64,000 nucleotides of DNA, taken from contig NC_092257.1 of the NCBI RefSeq assembly GCF_036320965.1, positions 18,039,913 to 18,103,912 on the forward strand, given 5' to 3'. This stretch comes from Panulirus ornatus. Its lineage: Eukaryota > Arthropoda > Malacostraca > Decapoda > Palinuridae. The position numbers were made by a program, and so were the translations under genes. The notes beneath the pieces were generated by a model. It had not been told where the DNA came from. It saw only the letters and a program-made list of their open reading frames with translations, and ran no database searches. Shown here one piece after another: positions 32,478-42,747 of the stretch (position 1 is its first letter; each line of letters opens with the position of its first letter).

Positions 32478-33165
32478 TGAGGAAATGGTTTGGTCACATG
32501 GAGAGAATGAGTGAGGAAAGATTGACAAAGAGGATATATATGTCAGAGGTGGAGGGAACAAGGAGAAGTGGAAGACCAAATTGGAGGTGGAAAGATGGAG
32601 TAAAAAAGATTTTGAGTGATCGGGGCCTGAACATGCAGAGGGGTGAAAGGTGTGCAAGGAATAGAGTGAATTGGAACAATGTGGTATACTGGGGTTGATG
32701 TGCTGTCAATGGATTGAACCAGGGCATGTGAAGCGTCTGGGGTAAACCATGGAAAGTTTTGTGGGGCCTGGATGTGGATAGGGAGCTGTGGTTTCGGTGC
32801 ATTATACATGACAGCTAGAGACTGAGTGTGAACGAATGTGGCCTTTGTTCTCTTTTCCTAGCGCTACCTCGTGCACATTCGGGGGGATGGGGTTGTCATT
32901 ATGTGTCATTATGTGTGGCAGGGTGGCAACAGGAATGAATAAGGGCAGACAGTATGAATTATGTACATGTGTATATATGTATATGTCTGTGTGTGTATAT
33001 ATATATATATATGTATACATTGAGATGTATAGGTATGTATATGTGCTGTGTGTGGACGTGTATGTATATACATGTGTATGTGGGTGGGTTGGGCCATTCT
33101 TTCGTCTGTTTCCTTGCGCTACCTCGCTAACACGGGAGACAGCGACAAAGTATGATAAATAAAAA
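32478..33165 (+). mobile_element. LINE-A copy, last part of the coding region and full tail
   Basis: Begins within KWFGHMERMSEERLTKRIYM, continues open to the natural end (NVVYWG, stop at 32696-32698), then the full long tail of the older subfamily: GGGGCCTGGATGTGGATAGG, GACTGAGTGTGAACGAATG, a first CTACCTCG block at 32863, TG/TA linker, and the terminal module CTACCTCGCTAACACGGGA near 33120-33140 with ACAAAGTATGATAAATAAAA. It starts about 30 bp downstream of a host splice donor. Confidence 0.85.
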
Positions 33166-33229
33166 TATAGATATAATTATGAGGAAAGTATGATTGGCTG
33201 TTAGGCTGCTTAATTATTTGCTTGAAAAT

Positions 33230-33845
33230 TCATTTCCTTTCTATCTCTGGCACTTGTTCCAACTGGAACTCCCTCAAGGGGATACCCATGGTAATAGAGT
33301 CTCCATTGCTAGAGAACTCTAGTACTGCTTCTTAGTCTTTAGTGTCTTACCTTTAACAGGCCATTGGCAGAGGACAACTCTAGTACAGTGTTTGCAGAGA
33401 CTCCTACCTAATGTTTCTACTGACTACTTCTTCCTAATGCTCCTGCCTCCTTCTTATACCGAATGTTTCTACTTAATACTCTTGCCTTAATTTTCCTACC
33501 TACCCCTTCTATCTACTGCTCTTATCATTTTGCCAAAGGGCAGGGCGGGTGCATCATGGTCACTGCAGAAAAATCAATAGTTATGAAGAATGAAGTGTGT
33601 GAGTTCATTGTCAAGTATTATGTGTGACAAGTAGAGATTGTATGTTTGTGGACAGAATGCCAGTAGTCCACATGTGGGTGAGGCAGAAAGAAAACAACTA
33701 CCTAGATCATAGGAGTGTGACTTGACGACCATTGAAGTGGTGGCTCACTATGCAGCCGTGACGTCACTAACCCTCCCAATACCCTGGGGGGTAGTACTGG
33801 TAATATACCTCCATGGGTGTTGGCTTCCTACTAGCTCCTACCTAC
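33230..33845 (+). repeat. 600-bp noncoding repeat, copy 1
   Basis: Begins near CTCTGGCACTTGTTCCAACTGG, includes CTTTAACAGGCCATTGGCAG, runs of CTAC(C/T)TAAT-type pentamer-like sequence, GACAGAATGCCAGTAGTCC, ACATGTGGGTGAGGCAGAAA, GTGGCTCACTATGCAGCC and ends near GCTCCTACCTAC. Two other copies lie at 35883-36548 (same strand) and 51505-52090 (opposite strand). No open frame; probably a non-autonomous mobile element. Confidence 0.75.
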
Positions 33846-34074
33846 TTGTTGCATTCATTTCATTTCTTAATTCTTGAAAATCTACAGATGTAATGTAATG
33901 CATTCCTTTGGGATGGGCTATAAATGTTGATTTACATTTTAGGTTACATGTCTTTTGTTTTAATAAAAGAATCATAATCTTATGTTTTTGGTTGCCAGAT
34001 GTTGTAATTGTCTTAATTGTTCCTTGGAAAAATTCCCCTGCCAACTTTTTGTGTAGAAATTGAAACCTCAGCAT

Positions 34075-34230
34075 CCTTGGAAAGGGCTTTGGAGCTTGGT
34101 TTTAGATAGGGAGGGTCTGGTTTTGGCACATTGTGCATTAAAGGCAGAGTCAGTGTGAGCAATTTAGGCTATTCTTCATTTGTACATGGTACTACTTTGC
34201 AATGCAGGAGATGCCAGACAAGTATGAAAA
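34075..34230 (+). mobile_element. LINE-A-like tail relic
   Basis: GGGCTTTGGAGCTTGGTTTTAGATAGGG, GTGAGCAATTTAGGC and ACTACTTTGCAATGCAGGAG followed by CAGACAAGTATGAAAATGGG are the blocks of the 3' tail and terminal module in decayed form. Confidence 0.6.
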
Positions 34231-34234
34231 TGGG

Positions 34235-35882
34235 AGGGGCTTATGAAAGCAGTGCTTGCATGTGAGAGAGAAGTGTGTGGTAATTGGGAGATGGGCAGGT
34301 GAAAAAGACTAGTGAGTGGTTGGTGTTTGGACGATAAGTTACTAGTGAAAGAGAAAAAAGTTGAGTTGCAAATGAAAAGTAGAGAGGTGTATGGGCATTG
34401 CATAACAGTTAAGGAGTGCAGTGAGTGGAGATGTATTAGAGACAATGACAGGAGGTTGAGAAGTGTGCAGGGGCTGTAGAAGAGTACAAATGAGAGTTTG
34501 GGTGAAGAAGTGTCAGTAGACTTTGGTGAGCAAAGAGAAAAATGTTTTGGAAGGAGTTTATTATTGTGACAAAACAAGAGAACAAATAGGAACATCAGTA
34601 AAGGGGGCAAATGGAGAAGTGGTAATAGGCAGAATCGAGGTGATGAGGAGATGTAATGAATGTTTTGCAAGATTGTTGAATGTCTTTAGTGATATTGTGA
34701 CAGTATGGTGTACAATGTGGAGGTATGCAGAGTTGGAAAGTCAAGGCAAGTGGTTTGTGAAAAGAAAAGAGGCAATAAAAATCTAGCTTAAGATGAAGTG
34801 TGGTAAGGCAGATGGAATTGATGGTATTGAATTTGAATTTCTTGTGGAAGGTGTCATGTTGTTTACTGGTTAGTTTGGGTTTTTAGTTTGTGCATGGATT
34901 ATGATAAAGTACCTTAGGATTGGCAGAATGCATGTATATTGCCATTATATAAAGGTAACAGGGACAGAGGTGAATGTTTGAATTACAGAGATATAAGTTT
35001 GTTGAGTGTAAATGGTAAGTTGTATGGAAGAGTGGATTGTGGTGATTGGGTAGTATGCACTGAGCATCAGACTGGGAAGGAACAGTATGGCTTCAGGTGT
35101 GGCAGAGGATATGTGGATTAGATGTTTGCTTTGAACAATGTATATTAAAAGTCCCAAGAAAAACGGAAGGATACGTGTGGCATTTATGGATCTGGAGAAA
35201 GCATCTGATAGGCTTGATAGAGATGATTTGTGGAAAGTGCTACAGATCTGTTGTGTAGGAGGAAAGCAGTAAGGAGTTTTTATCAAGAGTATGGCATGTG
35301 TGCAAGTAGATAGTAGAGAGGAGGATGGATGGTTACAAGTGAAAAAGGGCCTATAGTAGGGCTCTATGGTCATCGTGGCTGTTTAATTTCTTTATAGATG
35401 GGGTGGTGAGGTAGGTAGATGCGACTCTTGGTGAGAAGGGCAGGTATGGAGATACCTTATAGTTGATATGGCAGGGATTGGAACCTAAGGTAAGTCATAG
35501 AATGGGTGAGGAAGCAAAGATTTTGGGAGCATTGCAGAATGTGTGGAAAGAAAGGTCACTCTTCAGGAGGACAAAAATAGGTATGTTCGAAGATATAGTA
35601 GTCCAGACAATGTTTTATGAATGCGAGGCATAGGCTGTTGATGAGAATGAATGGAAGAGGGTGAATGTGTTGGAAATAAAAATTTTGAGGACAATATGTG
35701 GTGTGAAGATGGTAGATCGAGTAAGTAATGATATGGTAAGAGGACAGTATGTGGTGTGAGGAGGGTTGATCGAATAAGCAATGATAGGATAAGAGAGAGA
35801 GGTGATAATAAGGAGAGTATGGTTGAGAGAGCTGAATAGTGTGCACTGAAGTAGTTTGGACATTTGGAGAGAATGAGTGAGA
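34235..35882 (+). mobile_element. Old LINE-A-like copy, linker and reverse transcriptase
   Basis: Sense relic: linker pieces near 34320-34520, DKTREQIGTSVKGANGEVVI near 34570, KADGIDGIEFEFLVEG near 34810, LPLYKGNRDRGECLNYRDIS near 34940, EHQTGKEQYGFRCGRGYVD near 35060, AFMDLEKASDRLDRDDLW near 35180, SWLFNFFIDGVV near 35370, then the C-terminal region to GHLERMSE near 35870. It is interrupted at 35883 by the 600-bp repeat and resumes at 36549. The segment with the FADD box is deleted. Confidence 0.75.
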
Positions 35883-36548
35883 AGTTTATATATATGCTCA
35901 TCTGTATATCTGATGCCTCCTCCTTCTGGGAACTCTCAGAAAGGGGTGGCCACAGCAAAAACCTCCATGACTGGTGAACTCCAGTGCTACATCTTAGCCT
36001 TTAATGCATCACCTTTAACAGGCCACTGGCAGAAGACAACTCTAGTGCAGCATTTAGCCTTTAATGCATCACCTTTAACAGGCCACTGGCAGAAGACAAC
36101 TCTAGTGCAGCATTTCCAGAGGCTCCTACCTAGTGTTCCTACCGACTGCTTTTACCTAATGTTCTAATCTTCTTCCTAATGTTCTTACCTACTAATTCTA
36201 CCTAATGCTCCTGCTTAATGTTCTTACCTACTACTTCTATCTATTGCTGTTACCATTTTGACAAAAGGCAGGGCTAATGCATAATGCTTTTTGCAAGAAA
36301 ATCTAGAAATGGAAAATGAGTTGAGTTAGCTGTCAAGTGTTAAAAGGAGAGATAGTATGTTTGTGGAGAGAATGCCAATGGTCTACATGTAGGTGAGGCA
36401 AAAGAAGACAGCTACCTGGGTCATTGGGTCATTAGAGTGCAACTTTCAATCACTGAAGTGCTGGCTCACAACACAGCCATCACCTGATACCCAGGCAAGT
36501 AGTACTGGTAATATGCCTCCCATGCTGATGACTGCTTAGCAACTACTT
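35883..36548 (+). repeat. 600-bp noncoding repeat, copy 2, nested in a LINE
   Basis: Inserted in an old LINE-A copy between GAGAATGAGTGAGAAG and AAGGATGTTTATGTCAG, which in intact copies are only a few bases apart, so the boundaries of the repeat are visible. Contents match copy 1 (CTGGGAACTCTCAGAAAGGG, GCATCACCTTTAACAGGCC, GAATGCCAATGGTCTACATG, GTGCTGGCTCACAACACAGCC). It carries a perfect 60-bp tandem duplication at 35995-36114. Confidence 0.8.
35995..36114. repeat. Perfect 60-bp tandem duplication
   Basis: The 60-bp unit beginning TAGCCTTTAATGCATCACC and ending CTAGTGCAGCATT is present twice without a mismatch, at 35995-36054 and 36055-36114. Its perfection suggests it is much younger than the repeat that contains it, or a sequencing/assembly effect. 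Confidence 0.9.
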
Positions 36549-36910
36549 ACAAAGGATGTTTATGTCAGTTGGAGGGAACAAGGAAAAGAGGGAGACCAAA
36601 TTGGAAATGGAATTATTAAATTCATAAGATTTTAAGAGCTTGGGGCCTGAATATCTTGGAGGGCGAAAGGCATGCACAGGATAGTGAATTGGAGTGATTT
36701 GGTATACTAGGGGTGACATGCTGTCAGTGGACTGAACTAGTGCATATGAAGCAGCTAGAGAAAACTAAAGAAAAGTCTGTGGGGCTGTGTTGTGGATAGA
36801 GAACTTACGTTATGGTGTATTACACAGCTAGAGAATGTATGTGAATGAATGAGTCCATTTCTTCTTTTCCTGGCACTGCATAGAAGATGGCAAACAAGTA
36901 TGAAAGAATT
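36549..36910 (+). mobile_element. Continuation of the old LINE-A-like copy, tail
   Basis: Resumes with GGATGTTTATGTCAGTTGG (position of RIYVSEVEG), GGGAGACCAAATTGG, TTGGGGCCTGAATATC, the stop region and a decayed tail: GTGGATAGAGAACTTACG, CTTCTTTTCCTGGCACTGC, GATGGCAAACAAGTATGAAA. Confidence 0.7.
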
Positions 36911-37027
36911 TAAGTTCATGATTTCAGATATTTTTGTGAGCATGCTTTTATATAACAAAATGATATGACATACATTATTGACAGAAATTGCTGTTTTTTG
37001 TGAAACTGTTTTTCCTCTCAAATTTAG

Positions 37028-37156
37028 TTAGCGGCCCAGCGGGACATAGTGAAATCAAAGAAGATGGGTTCAACTGGACGGATTACAATGTGTTCTAAGT
37101 GTCAGTGTCCCATCAGAGGAGGCCTTACTGCACACAGAAAAACTAGGGAACACTTT
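37028..37156 (+). CDS. Pep: Pep-like gene, zinc finger 2 exon
   Basis: Exon of 129 bp, phase 0, between CTCTCAAATTTAG and GTAAGT. It encodes LAAQRDIVKSKKMGSTGRIT, then MCSKCQCPIRGGLTAHRKTR and EHF. The finger is CSKC with His ligands in TAHRKTREH, giving Cys-x2-Cys-x10-His-x5-His. The segment before it is basic. The finger lies entirely in this exon, unlike finger 1. Confidence 0.88.
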
Positions 37157-37377
37157 GTAAGTAAAGAACTTGACATAAGATTGTTTATCAATAACATTTT
37201 TCGTCTTTAACAGAAACTAGATAATTATGAATCCTGACTTAGCAGGGAGTGGATTTTTCATGTTATTGCAAAACTTTGTTATAACATCGGCTGAAATGGA
37301 ATTGTTTATTTACAATCTGCAGGCTGTGAATAGATAAGAAGCTTTGTACATTATGAGAGTAATATTGCTAATAATGA

Positions 37378-37480
37378 GGGTAGGATGAATAGCTGGGTCG
37401 ACTGTGGACTGACTGCTGCAGTCAGAATTTGAGCCAATGTGCTTGACCCCAGGTAGCCCGTGAATGCCGCATGGTCTGTG
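37378..37480. repeat. Possible tRNA-derived SINE copy
   Basis: GGATGAATAGCTGGGTCGAC, TGTGGACTGACTGCTGCAG, TCAGAATTTGAGCCAATGTG and GCTTGACCCCAGGTAGCCCG. The GAATTTGAGCC segment could be a degraded antisense polymerase III B box (GGTTCGAATCC type). The first half is shared with 19640-19710. Identification as a SINE is inference. Confidence 0.4.
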
Positions 37481-37820
37481 ACACTACACACTATATCATG
37501 GAGGTCTATTTACTCTGTGCCTTTTTTTTTTAATGCATACTTTGTTTTCATATTGGCACTCTTCATATTGGTACAGTGGAGTTCCAGTAATTGACAAATT
37601 TGTGGGTGTCTTTATTGTACCATCTTTTGAGATTTTGAGGTCAGTTTTACATAATTCTCGACTGACCAGTGGCAGCCATGGCAAATGAATGTGTGGATCA
37701 GCTCAATTGGTGGGTGTAAATGATCTTGATTAATTTATTTTATGAATTGGAGTTATCACTAGATTCTCAATGGAAAACAGACCTTGCAGTGATTTAGTAA
37801 ATTGCCTTCATCCTTCTCTA

Positions 37821-38340
37821 GTATCTGAGGAAAAAAGACTCCTTGCCTCCCCACCAGTATTCAAGGAGCAGTGTTCCTCATTTTCCCCACCAGTGTCTGA
37901 GGAACAGGGCTGTTTGCCTCCCATGCCAGTAACCAAGGAGCAGGGCTCTTTGCCTCCCCCACCAGTACCTGAGGAACAAGGCTTCATATTTCTCTTCTTG
38001 TAGCTGAAGAACAAGGCTCCTTAACTTCCTCGCCAGTTTTGAAGAACTGTGGTCCTTGCATCCCCAGCCAGTATTTGAGGAGCAAGGCTTTTTGCCTCCC
38101 CCACCAGTATCTAAGGAACAGGAGTCTTCGACTCCCCCATTAATACTCAAGGAACAAGCTTCTTGTCTCCCTCACCAGTACCTGAAGATCAAGTCTTCAT
38201 GCTTCCCTCACCCATATGAGTGGAACAAGGCTTCTTGCCTCTCATACCAGTACTTGAACACTGCTTTTTTCCTCCCCCAACAGAGCCTGAGGCTCCTTAC
38301 TTTCCCCACCAGTACATGAGGAACAAGGTTCCTTGCTTCC
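37821..38340 (+). repeat. 36-bp minisatellite with open-frame character
   Basis: About 14 diverged units with a 36-bp period, for example GTATTCAAGGAGCAGTGTTC..., GTGTCTGAGGAACAGGGC..., GTAACCAAGGAGCAGGGC... and GTACCTGAGGAACAAGGC.... As the period is a multiple of three, the + strand frame reads as a 12-residue repeat (V-x-x-E-Q-G-x-L-P-P-x-P) and stays open over 37770-38003. Later units have indels and stops. It lies in the 1.55-kb intron between fingers 2 and 3. Confidence 0.8.
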
Positions 38341-38706
38341 TTCCTTTATGATTTGGTAATGATGTGCTGTAAGGATCTGGATGTCATGAACAATGGTTCT
38401 GTGTAAACAGAGTCATTACATGCCACTTATATCATGTATGTTTAACCCTTTTTGTTTTTTTCCTTTATTGTGTACATTTACTGTATTTGTTGATATATTA
38501 TGTGTGATGTTTAGCATTTGTTACTGCAATTTGGAACATATTATTTATATTTATGTACTCTAACCTAACTAATTGTGCCCATTTAAGTTGATTAAACTAG
38601 GATTCGAGATTTGATGATTCATGGGGGTTTTGGTAACTAATGTGCAAGTTATGGCTACTCCTATCTGAAGATTTTCTGATTAGTGAGCATTAAATTTTTG
38701 TTTCAG
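38341..38706. other. Intron stretch with nothing recognised
   Basis: AT-rich sequence between the minisatellite and the acceptor TTTTTGTTTCAG of the next exon. No repeat or frame identified. Confidence 0.5.
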
Positions 38707-38802
38707 CTGGTCAGTAACTACACGAAATGTGTGCCCTGTCAGATGAAATTTGATACGAGAGTTGATTTGGAAAAACATCGCCTTACATATCCGCATCTTA
38801 AG
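38707..38802 (+). CDS. Pep: Pep-like gene, zinc finger 3 exon
   Basis: Exon of 96 bp, phase 0, between TTTGTTTCAG and GTAATG. It encodes LVSNYTKCVPCQMKFDTRVD, then LEKHRLTYPHLK. The finger is CVPC followed by His ligands in EKHRLTYPH, spacing Cys-x2-Cys-x12-His-x5-His. The whole finger is in one exon. The Lys at the end leads directly to MQLMIEQQRLEKAEK of the exon at 43390. Confidence 0.88.
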
Positions 38803-38974
38803 GTAATGAAAATCATAACTGGATGATACCTTCATGTGCATTGAATTGGGGGATCATATGTTGAATTGCATGATGCCTTCTGAATTTATTTATGTGAACT
38901 CAGTGGAGGGAGCATGTGTTTCTTTGCATTTGCAAATGATTTGAATTACTTAGTCTTTTTTATTAACTGTTAAT

Positions 38975-39100
38975 GTCATTAGGGGCTGTAGTTTCAGTTC
39001 ATTACACATGAGAGCTGAGAATGGATGAAAGTGAATCATACCTTGGACTTTGTCTATTCCTGGCAGTACCTCGCTAGTGCTGGAAAAAGCAAGCAGGTAT
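38975..39100 (+). mobile_element. LINE-A-like tail relic
   Basis: GGGGCTGTAGTTTCAGTTCATTACACATGA, GTCTATTCCTGGCAGTACC, CTCGCTAGTGCTGGAAAAAG and CAAGCAGGTATTTG are the tail and terminal module of the LINE family in decayed form. Confidence 0.6.
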
Positions 39101-39640
39101 TTGTATGTTTGTGTAAGTACAGTCACAGTATTGAAGGATGATTGAAACCCTTTGTAGACAAGTAGGTCCTAATTTCTGATAACACAATACAATACATGGA
39201 AACACACAATACAACAACACATGAGGACAAAAGCTGATCCAAACCAAAGACTTGTAGGTATTAAGAAATGCCGCAAGTCACTGGCTAACTGAATTATTAT
39301 GCACCTATTGGACGTAACACAATCATTGCCAGATGCCGCTAATTAGCTGACATGATGTATTATAAAGTAAGAGGTAGAGTAATGATATTGTTATACACAT
39401 ATGGGGTTACACAATTACAATCTCCCACAGTATGAGAGAAAAATTTTTTATGATGACTACAACATCTAAAACACACACTTGGTTTTGATTCTGTCACTTT
39501 TATGTTTCATTATTATGATGTAAGTAATTTTGTGACTTGTTCAGATAGATATGTAGGTAGATTTTGCTTTTTGTGATACAACTATGCATGGCTGAGAGGA
39601 GAGAAAGCAGGGTGAAGAGAATATAGGAGATAGTACATGA
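39101..39640. other. Intron stretch with nothing recognised
   Basis: Contains an A/C-rich patch (AACACACAATACAACAACAC near 39202) but no frame or repeat that I could match. Confidence 0.45.
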
Positions 39641-39856
39641 GCCATCCTGCTAGGTAGTAAGAGACTAGGTAGAAGGCGACTAAAGGGGACGGGAGCGGGG
39701 GTCTAGAAACCCTCCCCTCCTTGTATTTCAACTTTCTAAACAGGGAAACAGAAGAAGGAGTCACACGGGGAGTGCTCATCCTCCTCAAAGGCTCAGATTG
39801 GGGTGTCTAAATGTGTGTGGATGTAACCAAGATGAGAAAAAGGAGAGATAGGTAGT

Positions 39857-40570
39857 ATGTTTGAGGAAAGGAACTTGGATGTTTTGGTTCTGAGTGAAAC
39901 GAAGCTCAAGGGTAAAAAGGAAGAGTGGTTTGGGAATGTCTTGGGAGTAAAGTCAGGGGTTAGTGAGAGGACAAGAGCAAGGGAAGGAGTAGCACTACTT
40001 CTGAAACAGGAGTGGTGGGAATATGTGATAGAGTGTAAGAAAGTAAACTCTCGATTGATATGGGTAAAACTGAAAGCGGATGGAGAGAGATGGGTGATTA
40101 TATTGGTGCATATGCACCTGGGCATGAGAAGAAAGATCATGAGAGGCAAGTGTTTTGGGAGTGGCTGAGTGAGTGTGTTAGCAGTTTTGATGCACGAGAC
40201 TGGGTTATAGTGATGGGTGATTTGAATGCAAAGGTGAGTAATGTGGCAGTTGAGGGAATAATTGGTGTGCATGGGTTGTTCAGTGTTGTAAATGGAAATG
40301 GTAAAGAGCTTTTAGACTTATGTGCTGAAAAAGTACTGATGATTGGGAATACCTGGTTTAAAAAGAGATACACATAAGTATATGTATGTAAGTAGGAGAG
40401 ATGGCCAGAGAGCATTATTGGATTACTTGTTAATTGATAGGTGCGCAAAAGCGAGACTTTTGGATGTTAATGTGCTGAGAGGTGCAACTGGAGGGATGTC
40501 TGATCATTATCTTGTGGAGGAAAAGGTGAAGATTTGTAGAGGTTTTCAGAAAGGAAGAATGTTGGGGTGA
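39857..40570 (+). pseudogene. LINE-A APE-type endonuclease domain, frameshifted
   Basis: An apurinic/apyrimidinic-type endonuclease as carried by most non-LTR retrotransposons; it nicks target DNA to prime reverse transcription. Visible in order: FEERNLDVLVLSETKLKGKK (Glu of the SET box), then a shift caused by two extra bases near 40108 (intact copies read VIIGAYAPGHEKKDH), RDWVIVMGDLNAKVSNV (catalytic Asp/Asn), IGNTWFKK, another shift near 40376, then RRDGQRALLDYLLIDR and GGMSDHYLV (Ser-Asp-His box). All catalytic boxes are recognisable, spread over three frames, so this copy is dead. Confidence 0.85.
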
Positions 40571-42747
40571 AGAGAGTGGTGAGAGTAAGTGAGCTTGGGA
40601 AGGAGACTTGTGTGAGGAAGTACCAGGAGAGAGTGAGTGCAGAATGGAAAAATGTGAGAACAAAGGACATAAGGGGAGTGGGGGAGGAATGGGATGTATT
40701 TAGGGAAGCGGTGATGGCTTGTGCAAAAGATGCTTGTGGCATGAGAAGTGTGGGAGGTGGGCAGATTAGAAAGGGTAGGTAGTGGTGGGATGAAGAAGTA
40801 AGATTATTATTGAAAGAGAAGAGCGAGGCATTTGGACGATTTTTGCAGGGAAATAATGCAAATGAGTGGGAGATGTATGAAAGAAAGAGGTAGGAGGTCA
40901 AGAGAAAGGTACAAGAGGGCAAATGAGAGTTGGGGAGAGAGAGTATCATTAGATTTTAGGGAGAATAAAAAGATGTTTCAGAAGGAGGTAAATAAAGTGC
41001 ATAAGACAAGGGTACAAATGGGAACATCAATGAAAGGGGCTAATGGGGAGGTGATAACAAGTAGTGATGATGTGAGTAGAAGATGGAGTGAGCATTTTGA
41101 AGGTTTGTTGAATGTGTTCGATGATAGAGTGGCAGATATATGGTGTTTTGGTCAAGGTGATGTGCAAAGTGAGAGGGTTAGGGAGAATGATTTGGTAAAC
41201 AGAGAAGAGGAAGTAAAAGCTTTGCGAAAGATGAAAGCCGACAAGGCAGCGGGTTTGGATGGTATTGCAGTGGAATTTATGAAAAAGGGGAGTGACTGTA
41301 GGGTTAGGGAGAATGATTTGGTAAACAGAGAAGAGGTAGTAAAAGCTTTGTGGAAGATGAAAGCTGGCAAGGCAGTGGGTTTGGATGGTATTGCAGTGGA
41401 ATTTAGTAAAAAGGGGAGTGAATGTAGTGTTGAGTGGTTGGTAAGGTTATTTGATGTATGTATGACTCATGGTGAGGTGCCAGAGGACTGGCGGAATGCT
41501 TGCATAGTGCCATTGTACAAAGGAAAAGGGGATAAGAGTGAGTGCTCAAATTACAGAGGTATAAGTTTGTTGAGTATTCTTGGGGAAATTATATGGGAGG
41601 GTTTTGACTGAGAGGGTGAAGGCATGTACTGAGCATCATACTGGGGAAGAACAGTGTGGTTTCAGAAGTGGTAGAGGATGTGTGGATCAGGTGTTTGCTG
41701 TGAAGAATGTATGTGAGAAATACTTAGAAAAGGAAATGGATTTGCATGTAGCATTTATAGATCTGGAGAAGGTATATGATAGAGTTGATAGAGATGCTCT
41801 GTGGAAGGTGTTAAGAATATATGGTGTGGGAGGTAAGTTGTTAGAAGTATTGAGAAGTTTTTATCGAGGATGTAAGGCATGTGTACGTGTATGAAGAGAG
41901 GAAAGTGATTGGTTCTCAGTGAATGTTGGTTTTGCGGCAAGGGTGCTTGATGTCTCTATGGTTGTTTAATTTGTTTATGGATGGGGTTATTAGGGAGGTG
42001 AATGCAAGAGTTTTGGAAAGAGGTGCAAGTATACAGTCTGTTGTGGATGAGAGAGCTTGGGAAGTGAGTCAATTGTTGTTTGCTGATGATACAGCACTGG
42101 TGGCTGATTCGGGTGAGAAACTGCAGAAGTTGGTGACTGAGTATGGTAAAATGTGTGAAAGAATAAAGCTGAGAGTAAATGTGAATAAGAGCAAGGTTAT
42201 TAGGTACAGTAGGGTTGAGGGACAAGTTAACTGGGAGGTAAGTTTGAATGGAGAAACACTGGAGGAAGTGAAGTGTTTTAGATATCTGGGAGTGGATTTG
42301 GCAGCAAATGTTACCATGGAAGCGGAAGTGAATAATAGGGTGGAGGAGGGGGTGAAAGTTCTGAGAGCGTTGAAAAATGTGTGGAAGTCAAGAATGTTAC
42401 CTTGGAAAGCAAAAATTGGTATGTTTGAAGGAATAGTGGTTCCAGCAATGTTATATGGTTGCAAGGCGTGGGCTATAGATAGAGTTGTGCGGAGGAGGGT
42501 GGATGTGCTGGAAATGAGATGTTTGAGGACAATATATGGTGTGAGGTGGTTTGATCGAGTAAGTAATGAAAGGGTAAGAGAGATGTGTGGTAATAAAAAG
42601 AGTGTGGTTGAGAGAGCAGAAGAGGGTGTTTTGAAATGGTTTGGTCACATGGAGGGAATGAGTGAGGAAAGATTGACCAAGAGGATATATGTGTCAGAGG
42701 TGGAGGGAACGAGAAGTGGGAGACCAAATTGGAGGTGGAAAGATTGA
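40567..42747 (+). pseudogene. LINE-A linker and reverse transcriptase with an in-frame duplication
   Basis: Linker from KRVVRVSELGKETCVRKYQE, a stop and shift near 40890, then reverse transcriptase. The fingers segment RVREND...GLDGIAVEF...KKGSDC is present twice in tandem (126 bp, 41174-41299 and 41300-41425) without loss of frame. Further breaks: an extra base near 41583, GGA to TGA at 41892-41894 and an extra T near 41930. Then LLFADDTALVADSGEKLQ (Asp pair kept), YLGVDLAANVTMEAEV, LYGCKAWAIDR and WFGHMEGM, ending at TGA 42745-42747 where other copies read GGA (KDG). Confidence 0.85.

Noticed and set aside
37821..38340. CRISPR-like array of spaced repeats
   Set aside because: The 36-bp units are contiguous without unique spacers, and the setting is a eukaryotic intron. 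It is a minisatellite.
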